Below are positions 1-5,332 of a stretch of DNA of 6,223 nt, in pieces. Below the pieces are notes generated by a model. That model searched no databases and was not told where the DNA came from. It worked only from the letters and a program-made list of their open reading frames with translations. Location of the stretch: assembly GCA_023151145.1 (NCBI GenBank), contig JAKLJM010000140.1:1-6223 (forward strand), written 5' to 3'. The position numbers and the translations under genes were made by a program. The DNA comes from Bacteriovoracaceae bacterium (GTDB lineage Bacteria; Bdellovibrionota; Bacteriovoracia; Bacteriovoracales; Bacteriovoracaceae). Position 1 is the stretch's first letter, and every line of letters begins with the position of its first letter.

Positions 1-201
1 AAGCCGTGTTCGATGATTGTCTATGGGATGATGTCAAAACATATGGCAAATGATTTATTAAAATGGAATAATGCTCATCTGCTTTTAGAGGATTTAGGGA
101 AAAAAGAGATGGCGAAACATCCTCTGGCGGATGTTGCCGCTGATATTGTTCCTCCAACGAGTTTTGCTTATATGTCGACTCATTTTCTTGGTAGCAAATA
201 A
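1..201 (+). CDS. 3' end of an unidentified protein gene (partial)
   Basis: The reading frame is open from the first base of the window and closes with TAA at 199-201, giving 66 residues of a C-terminus. ATG codons at 13, 28 and 31 are probably internal, because the frame is open upstream of them and no ribosome binding site precedes them. The tail contains an amphipathic helix (about DLLKWNNAHLLLEDLGKKEM) and then a conserved-looking stretch with PPTSFAYMSTHFLG near the end. I see no catalytic motif, membrane segment or signal. I do not recognise the family. The stop lies only 17 bases before cheB on the same strand, so the two are probably co-transcribed and a chemotaxis or motility role is possible. 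That role rests on position alone. Coding status is well supported by the open frame and operon-like spacing; identity is not. Confidence 0.7.
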   Translation, partial: KPCSMIVYGMMSKHMANDLLKWNNAHLLLEDLGKKEMAKHPLADVAADIVPPTSFAYMSTHFLGSK

Positions 202-218
202 TTAAGGGTATTGGATAT

Positions 219-1727
219 ATGCTTAAAGTAAAAAATATAAATTCACTGCAAGTTGTCGATAAGCATGACGGTGAAGAGTTTTACCTGAAAGTAAGTCCCG
301 GTGAAATTTTTATTTCTTGGCATATCTCTAACGAACAATCATGTGCTACTTTTATTAAGAAACGTGACTTGAATCCCGAAAATTTGAAACGTGTATTTTC
401 AGATGCTCAAAAGAAAATGAAAATAGATCCAAATTCGACGGAGGTAAAATTCATTGGTGATAAAAAATCCATTGAATTAGCGAGTGCCTTTTTTAAATCA
501 CAACGGTTTATAAACTGTAAATTGGTTGAAAAAGATGGTGTTTCCGAAGTTTTTTATATTGCTCAACAAAATAAAGTTCGAGTGAGTAAATTTGTCGAAG
601 AGTCTCAACAAAATACGTCAGCGAGTGTGGTTCGTTCTCCTTCTGTAGGTCGTACCACTGCGGAAATAGTTAATAGAAAGTATAAAGTCCTTATTGTTGA
701 TGATTCAAAAACAATTCGAAATATCTTAACCAAGATTTTTTCAAATGATCCTGATCTCGAGGTTTGTGCGACAGCAGAAAAACCAAGTGATGTTGAAGCG
801 CTTATTCAGAAATTTAAACCAGATGTGATTACATTAGATATCCACATGCCTGAAATGGATGGGGTGACTTTATTAAAAAAAATCGCACCTCTTTATCATA
901 TCCCAACTGTCATGATTACTTCGATCAGTATTGCCGAGGGACCACTGGTATTAGAAGCCTTGGAAAATGGAGCGGTTGATTATATCCAAAAACCAGAAGT
1001 TTCTTATCTAGATCGTTTAACGCCAATGATTGTTGAAAAAGTTAAAACAGCTGCTAAAGCAAAAGTTCAAAAAAAGAGTAGTGATAGAAAGTCCCAAACA
1101 GCGGTTCGCTTACATAATGAATTTAATTTAGATTCATTAATTTTGATGGGTTCTTCAACTGGTGGAACTGAAGCTTTGAGAGATATTCTGACACGTTTAC
1201 CAAAAGATGTACCACCTATACTTATCGTTCAGCATATTCCAGCGGTTTTTTCATTGGCCTTTGCTAAGAGAATGAACGAACTTTGTCCGTTTGAAGTTAA
1301 AGAAGCAGAAGATGGTGATGAGGTGAAAAGGAATCGAGTTTTGATTGCTCCCGGTGGAATGCAAATGAAGCTTGAACATAAAGGTGGTCGAAGCGTTGTG
1401 CGTCTTACAGATGATGAACCAGTCAATCGTTTTAAACCTTCAGTAGATTATTTGTTTATGTCGGCTGTAAATCAACTTTACACTCATACCATTGCAGTTA
1501 TTCTAACTGGGATGGGCAAAGACGGGGCCAAGGGCATGTATGAGCTTCGCCAAAAGGGTGTGAGAACAATTGCGCAAAATGAAGAGACGTGTGTTGTCTT
1601 TGGAATGCCAAAAGAAGCAATCAATCTAGGTGGAGCTGAGCATATTGAAGGGCTTCATGACATTGCCGAACGTATGGTTGCATTGTCTCATGATGGTAGA
1701 GAAAAAAATCTAAGAAAAAGCAGTTAA
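219..1727 (+). CDS. cheB: Chemotaxis protein-glutamate methylesterase/glutamine deamidase CheB with an extra N-terminal domain
   Basis: CheB removes methyl groups from receptor glutamates and deamidates receptor glutamines in the cytoplasm, resetting receptor sensitivity after CheA phosphorylates its receiver domain. Of the 502 residues, about 155-275 form a response-regulator receiver: acidic pair D161-D162, phosphoacceptor D207 in TLDIHMPEMDG, T234, and K258 in QKPE. After a Lys-rich linker (about 270-300), the methylesterase domain spans about 305-495, with catalytic Ser313 in GSSTGG, His339 in VQHIP and Asp435 in LTGMGKDGA; PGGM and KPSVDYLF match the family. Typical CheB is about 350 residues. 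The surplus is an N-terminal domain, about 1-130, that I do not firmly recognise, plus a Ser/Thr-rich linker (about 129-150). The ATG at 219 is supported by AAGGG at 204-208, ten bases upstream. It follows an unidentified gene by 17 bases and converges on a tRNA gene. All active-site and phosphorylation residues are intact. Confidence 0.96.
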   Translation: MLKVKNINSLQVVDKHDGEEFYLKVSPGEIFISWHISNEQSCATFIKKRDLNPENLKRVFSDAQKKMKIDPNSTEVKFIGDKKSIELASAFFKSQRFINCKLVEKDGVSEVFYIAQQNKVRVSKFVEESQQNTSASVVRSPSVGRTTAEIVNRKYKVLIVDDSKTIRNILTKIFSNDPDLEVCATAEKPSDVEALIQKFKPDVITLDIHMPEMDGVTLLKKIAPLYHIPTVMITSISIAEGPLVLEALENGAVDYIQKPEVSYLDRLTPMIVEKVKTAAKAKVQKKSSDRKSQTAVRLHNEFNLDSLILMGSSTGGTEALRDILTRLPKDVPPILIVQHIPAVFSLAFAKRMNELCPFEVKEAEDGDEVKRNRVLIAPGGMQMKLEHKGGRSVVRLTDDEPVNRFKPSVDYLFMSAVNQLYTHTIAVILTGMGKDGAKGMYELRQKGVRTIAQNEETCVVFGMPKEAINLGGAEHIEGLHDIAERMVALSHDGREKNLRKSS

Positions 1728-1734
1728 ATAAAAA
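1726..1734 (-). terminator. U-rich trailer after the tRNA, possible terminator
   Basis: On the minus strand the encoded CCA is followed immediately by TTTTTATTT. No separate GC-rich hairpin precedes it, so if this ends tRNA transcription the stem would have to be the tRNA T arm or acceptor stem itself. The tract overlaps the cheB stop codon on the other strand. Weak support. Confidence 0.25.
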
Positions 1735-1809
1735 TGGTAGTGCCGGGCAGGATCGAACTGCCGACCACTACGATGTCAACGTAGTGCTCTCCCACTGAGC
1801 TACGGCACT
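1735..1809 (-). tRNA. tRNA-Val (anticodon GAC), CCA encoded
   Basis: Read on the minus strand, the 75 bases fold into a complete cloverleaf. The 7-bp acceptor stem is AGTGCCG with CGGCACT. The 4-bp D stem is GCTC/GAGC with a 7-base loop. The 5-bp anticodon stem is CTACG/CGTAG with loop TTGACAT. There is a 5-base variable loop (TGGTC), and a 5-bp T stem GGCAG/CTGCC with loop TTCGATC. The anticodon GAC (plus-strand positions 1775-1777) reads valine codons GUC and GUU. The discriminator base is A, as expected for valine, and CCA is encoded (1735-1737). The first base of the acceptor stem is A (A1-U72), where bacterial tRNA-Val usually has G. Its 3' end lies 7 bases from the cheB stop, tail to tail. 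Confidence 0.97.
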
Positions 1810-1829
1810 ATGGCGAAAAGATAAACCAT

Positions 1830-1859
1830 ATATTACCTAAGCTTTAAAAACTTCGTCAA
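1830..1859 (-). promoter_or_regulatory. Sigma-70-type promoter of the tRNA-Val gene
   Basis: On the minus strand the -35 element TTGACG (plus positions 1854-1859, 5/6 to consensus) is followed after an 18-base spacer by TAATAT (1830-1835). Transcription would start about 13 bases before the mature tRNA 5' end at 1809, leaving a short leader for RNase P to remove. The position and match quality are what a stand-alone tRNA gene needs. The call is by inspection only. Confidence 0.65.
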
Positions 1860-1882
1860 ATTTCTTTTTCACTTTGTATTAT
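1853..1882 (+). promoter_or_regulatory. Candidate promoter of the ABC exporter operon
   Basis: TATTAT (1877-1882) resembles a -10 box, and TCGTCA (1853-1858, 4/6) sits 18 bases upstream as a possible -35. Transcription would begin about 12-13 bases before the ATG at 1902, giving a very short leader, which fits the lack of a Shine-Dalgarno sequence there. The proposed -35 lies on the same bases as the tRNA promoter -35 on the opposite strand. The operon needs a promoter in this 90-base gap, but this exact placement is weak. Confidence 0.3.
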
Positions 1883-1901
1883 CTTCAGTAAACTCTTGCC
1901 C

Positions 1902-3539
1902 ATGAATGTTAAAAAAAGATTCCAAAGGCCTTTTTGGTCACTAGTGTCATATCAAGTTAAAGAGTACCCACTTCCTTATATCTTAGGCTTTATTTGCTTA
2001 ATTGGGACTCATTTTGTTCAAAGTGAATTGCCCTTTTTAGCTCGTACATTGGTACAAAATTCAGGGCTCACATCAAGAGAGATGTGGATATTTTTTTTGA
2101 TGGCCATTGGAATCATTTTCTTTAGAACAACGTCTCGAGTGTTGTTTTTTACTCCGGCTCGTCTCTTGCAACGTGAATTACGAAAAGAACTATTAACTGA
2201 AATGAGTATGTCTAGTCCTTTTCGTTACCGCCATCTATCTCAAGGTGAACTCTTTCAATTTCTCACCGGGGACATTGAACAGATTAGGGCCTTAATTGGT
2301 TTTGTTGGACTTCAGCTTGGAAATATTGTCATTGCCTTTTTTATCCTTATTCCAAGATTAATCGATTTTCATCCGCAGTTAATTTATACCTTAATTCCGA
2401 TGGGGCTATGTTTTTGTGTATTTACTTTTGTTGTTTCAAAAAATCGTGATGATTTTCGTTTTATGCAACAAGCACAAGGCGATTTACAAAATAATATTAT
2501 AGAAGCCTATCAAGGGAAAAAAACGATTAAGAATTTTCATGCAGAAGAAAAATTTGTCGATTTATTTAAGGCAAGTTCTTCGTATGAATTAACATTTTTC
2601 GCCAGAACCAGCAAAGGGATTTCTTTTAGTTTACCATTGGTGGCTTTAGGTGTGGGGTTATCTCTTGTTTGGGGTGCCATTATTATTTACCAAAACAAAA
2701 TGAAGCCAGAGGATTTCGTCCTTTTTTCAGGTTTTATTTTCTTATTTATGGAACCCATTAACTATTTGTCTTGGATTGGAATGGTTGTGTCGCGTTCATT
2801 TGCTTCATGGAAAAGATTGACCGATTTTTATCAACTTTTACAGCGTCCTGTTGAAATTGAAGAACAATTAAAGCAAACTCATCACGATGGCAAAATGTCT
2901 GTTCCTTTTTGGCAACATCAATTGAAGTTGCATTTTTCACCTGGTTCGTGGACCGTCTTTGTGGGCGCAACCGGAGTTGGGAAATCTGAACTGTTAGAAA
3001 GAATTGCTCAAATTCTTATACTTCAGAAAAAGAATATCTCCTTTACCTTTCAAGATCCCTACATTTTTAATGACTCAATTAAAAGCAATATCTTTCTTGG
3101 AAAAGATCCAAGTGAAACGGATATCATCAGAGCTAAAAAGTATTTAAAAGTTTTTGGTTTAGATTACGTTGAATCTGACTTAGATAAACTTTTAACTTTG
3201 GAAGTGGGTGAGAATGGCAAACGTTTATCCGGTGGGCAAGCCAAAAGGCTACAGTTAGTTAGATCCTTAGTTTCTGAGGCAGAATACGTCATATGGGACG
3301 ATCCATTTTCATCCATTGATTTGATTTTAGAAAAAGAGATTTTAACTTTGCTTAAAAATGATGAGTACTTAAAATCAAAAACGTTCATCCTTTCAAGTCA
3401 TCGGCTTTCAACTGTGAAATATGCTGATCAATTGATCTATTTAAATAAAGAAGTGGGGATTGTTGAATCAGGCAATATCTCAGCGCTCTTACAACCAGGT
3501 ACATCCGTTTATGAATACTTTAAACTTCAAATGGTATAA
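1902..3539 (+). CDS. ABC exporter half-transporter, subunit with degenerate ATP site
   Basis: This is an inner-membrane half-transporter of 545 residues, with a transmembrane domain fused to a nucleotide-binding domain (NBD). It would pair with the next gene's product to export an unknown substrate. Hydrophobic segments lie near 24-40, 61-77, 131-150, 158-178, 241-263 and 268-292, six as in type IV exporters. NBD motifs, numbered from the ATG at 1902, are: Walker A GATGVGKS (355-362), Q-loop Q384, signature LSGGQ (442-446), Walker B ending W465-D466-D467, D-loop SSID (470-473) and H-loop H500. The residue after the Walker B Asp is Asp467 instead of catalytic Glu, typical of the degenerate half of heterodimeric exporters such as TM287/288. 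Walker A to Q-loop is only about 23 residues, against over 40 normally, so part of the beta subdomain is missing. An in-frame TTG at 1896 is an alternative start; neither has a Shine-Dalgarno. The substrate cannot be read from the sequence. Confidence 0.92.
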   Translation: MNVKKRFQRPFWSLVSYQVKEYPLPYILGFICLIGTHFVQSELPFLARTLVQNSGLTSREMWIFFLMAIGIIFFRTTSRVLFFTPARLLQRELRKELLTEMSMSSPFRYRHLSQGELFQFLTGDIEQIRALIGFVGLQLGNIVIAFFILIPRLIDFHPQLIYTLIPMGLCFCVFTFVVSKNRDDFRFMQQAQGDLQNNIIEAYQGKKTIKNFHAEEKFVDLFKASSSYELTFFARTSKGISFSLPLVALGVGLSLVWGAIIIYQNKMKPEDFVLFSGFIFLFMEPINYLSWIGMVVSRSFASWKRLTDFYQLLQRPVEIEEQLKQTHHDGKMSVPFWQHQLKLHFSPGSWTVFVGATGVGKSELLERIAQILILQKKNISFTFQDPYIFNDSIKSNIFLGKDPSETDIIRAKKYLKVFGLDYVESDLDKLLTLEVGENGKRLSGGQAKRLQLVRSLVSEAEYVIWDDPFSSIDLILEKEILTLLKNDEYLKSKTFILSSHRLSTVKYADQLIYLNKEVGIVESGNISALLQPGTSVYEYFKLQMV

Positions 3540-5280
3540 GCTTTTTTTTCAAAAAGCAGTTAGAGGCTATGGTCTTTTGATTTTGCTCTTTTTATCAGGA
3601 GCTGCCTATTTAGGGCACCGGACACCTCATTTAATAAAAGATTTATCCGAAAGTTTTTTAGGCGAAGAATCGATTTTTTATTCCGCTGTTACATGGCTTT
3701 TAGTTAATTTTGTTTTGGTTTACATCAATCGAGTCTTTTTTCAATTAACGGTTAATAAATATATCAGAATTATTATTCATGAGGCACGTTCATCAGTTTT
3801 TGCTCAATGGTTAAAAGCCAGTGAAAAAGATGCAGATAAATATCCACAGGGTGAAATTATTTCTCGTGTTATTAACGATACTGAAGCTATTCGTGAATTG
3901 ATTACATCGGGTGCATTTGGACTTTTTATCGATTTGTTTTTTGTGACTTCCTGTCTAATTGGTTTTATTTCGCTTCATCCATTTTTAGGATGGGGGTTAT
4001 CTTTGTTTGAAATCATTTCAATTGTTCTTCTCATTTGGGGAAGTTCATTGATGAGAGAGTTTTTTGTTAAGCTTCGTACGACTCAAGCTATGGTGAATCG
4101 TACAACTTCTAATGTGGTTGGAGGAGTAAAGCAGCTTTATTACACTGATCACCAATCATTTGCGTTAAAGAAAACATCTTGTGCCTTTGATCTTTTTTTG
4201 AAAGCTCAGAATCAAGTAAATGCTGCTGATGCTCTTTATTATGCTATCGCAGAATCGCTTTATCCGTTAATTTTAATTTTCATGGCGTTCATTTTACCTT
4301 TTAATGGATTTATTTTAGCTGCCTTATTAATGGCCCTCATCGATTTAATTCAAAGGTCCATCAATCCCATCAAAGAAATTTCCGGTAAAATTGCGAATAT
4401 CCAGCGTGCTCAAACAGGTCTTGAGCGTATAGAGCAATTTCTTAACGATTTATCGCATGATCAAGTTATTCGAGATATGGGGGAAGTTGGTTTTCAAGAA
4501 TTTATCGTTAAGATTAAACATTTTGAATATCCTAGAAAAGATGAAAATCAAACGATAGGTCTTAGTGGAGCAACAAGTTCGGAGGGGGGTTTTCACATTC
4601 ACGATGTGGAGTTCACTGGAAAAAAAGGACAACTTGTCGGAATCGTCGGGTTGTCTGGATCTGGAAAGTCTACGGTTATGAACATTTTATGTGGAAGCCT
4701 TAGTTTACTTGAAGGGGAATTAAAAATTGTAGCTCCTGATAAGGTGATATCAGTTGTTAATTCACAATCACAGGATTGGAATAGTTATCGCAATCAAGTT
4801 AGCTTAGTTTCTCAAGACTCACATATTTTTTCGGAGTCACTTTTTTTTAATTTAAGTTTAGGGTTTGGATCCCTCGAGCAGTTTCAATCTGCTTGGGAGT
4901 TTTATATTAATGAAATACCGTATTTAAAAAAATGGGGTCTTTCAGCTGATTCAAAAATTGAACCGCATCAATTATCTCTAGGTCAACGTCAACTTTTAGC
5001 TGGTCTAAGGGCATGTTACTTAAGAAAGAATATCGTTTTATTCGATGAAATATCTTCGGCGATGGATTCAGAATTAGAATTGGCCCTTCGTTCGTTGATT
5101 TTACTTTTACAGTCCCAGTCACTCACGTTAATTGTTGCTCATCGCTTGGAAACTTTAATTCAAAGTCACCATCTTCTCATTATGGACAAAGGCCGACTGA
5201 TCGACTCCGGAAATCATTCTGAGCTTATAACCCGTAATCAAATTTACCAGCAATTTGTAAAAGAACTGTCGCTTTCTTAG
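3511..5280 (+). CDS. ABC exporter half-transporter, subunit with catalytic Walker B
   Basis: This is the partner subunit, 589 residues, an inner-membrane exporter half with about six hydrophobic segments (near 20-36, 57-77, 133-155, 158-178, 245-266 and 268-285) followed by an NBD. Motifs are: Walker A GLSGSGKST (380-388), Q-loop Q435, signature LSLGQ (488-492), Walker B IVLFDE with Asp512 and catalytic Glu513, D-loop SAMD (516-519) and H-loop H544. The signature has Leu where the first Gly of LSGGQ belongs. With the Asp467 defect of the first subunit, this puts both changes in one composite site. The ATG at 3511 is chosen: it overlaps the upstream gene by 29 bases, suggesting translational coupling, and AGG at 3497-3499 is a modest ribosome binding site. 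An upstream in-frame TTG at 3460 would need an 80-base overlap and is less likely. A terminator overlaps its 3' end. The substrate is unknown; a lipid, peptide or drug would all fit the family. Confidence 0.93.
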   Translation: MNTLNFKWYKLFFQKAVRGYGLLILLFLSGAAYLGHRTPHLIKDLSESFLGEESIFYSAVTWLLVNFVLVYINRVFFQLTVNKYIRIIIHEARSSVFAQWLKASEKDADKYPQGEIISRVINDTEAIRELITSGAFGLFIDLFFVTSCLIGFISLHPFLGWGLSLFEIISIVLLIWGSSLMREFFVKLRTTQAMVNRTTSNVVGGVKQLYYTDHQSFALKKTSCAFDLFLKAQNQVNAADALYYAIAESLYPLILIFMAFILPFNGFILAALLMALIDLIQRSINPIKEISGKIANIQRAQTGLERIEQFLNDLSHDQVIRDMGEVGFQEFIVKIKHFEYPRKDENQTIGLSGATSSEGGFHIHDVEFTGKKGQLVGIVGLSGSGKSTVMNILCGSLSLLEGELKIVAPDKVISVVNSQSQDWNSYRNQVSLVSQDSHIFSESLFFNLSLGFGSLEQFQSAWEFYINEIPYLKKWGLSADSKIEPHQLSLGQRQLLAGLRACYLRKNIVLFDEISSAMDSELELALRSLILLLQSQSLTLIVAHRLETLIQSHHLLIMDKGRLIDSGNHSELITRNQIYQQFVKELSLS

Positions 5281-5300
5281 TGACAGTTCGTTATTATTTT
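5263..5300 (+). terminator. Rho-independent terminator overlapping the stop of the ABC operon
   Basis: The left arm GAACTGTCGCT (5263-5273) pairs with AGTGACAGTTC (5279-5289) over 11 bp with one G-U pair, around a 5-base loop TTCTT. One base later comes TTATTATTTT (5291-5300), eight T in ten. The left arm lies in the last codons of the second ABC gene, and its TAG stop (5278-5280) spans the loop and right arm. The tail is interrupted by A, so termination may be partial. AAAA at 5259-5262 before the stem could also pair with the T tail and support function in the reverse direction. Confidence 0.75.
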
Positions 5301-5321
5301 ACAGCATTAATTATTACTTCC

Positions 5322-5327
5322 AAGGAG
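5322..5327 (+). promoter_or_regulatory. Ribosome binding site that fixes a GTG start
   Basis: AAGGAG at 5322-5327 is the strongest Shine-Dalgarno in the window and lies 5 bases before the GTG at 5333. It decides the start of the lipoprotein gene: the next in-frame ATG (5366) falls inside the signal peptide and would destroy it. Confidence 0.85.
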
Positions 5328-5332
5328 CGGTT

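Noticed and set aside
1229..1426. Minus-strand open frame opposite the CheB methylesterase domain
   Set aside because: It lies wholly within a conserved catalytic domain on the other strand and its translation is low-complexity Ser/Thr/Pro-rich, typical of an antisense shadow.
1735..1809. tRNA-Val as an integration site for a mobile element
   Set aside because: No integrase, no direct repeat of the tRNA 3' end, and ordinary genes on both sides within the window.
2091..2098. T8 homopolymer in the first exporter gene (also T8 at 3542 and 4841) as phase-variation switches
   Set aside because: Runs of Phe/Leu codons in AT-rich genes yield such tracts by chance, they are short for slippage switches, and every frame here is intact.
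2758..3388. Minus-strand open frames opposite the first exporter NBD
   Set aside because: Both are antisense to Walker A, signature and Walker B coding sequence, with no start signals or recognisable protein features.
3460..3510. Upstream TTG start for the second exporter gene, adding 17 residues
   Set aside because: It would overlap the first gene by 80 bases, has no ribosome binding site, and the added residues lack exporter character; the ATG at 3511 is the natural start.
4584..4589. G6 run in an otherwise AT-rich gene, considered as a phase-variable tract or internal ribosome binding site
   Set aside because: Six G is short for contingency loci, it encodes the Gly-rich linker before Walker A, and no plausible internal start gene follows.
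4450..5122. Minus-strand open frames opposite the second exporter NBD
   Set aside because: They are antisense shadows of the conserved NBD with no ribosome binding site or family resemblance.
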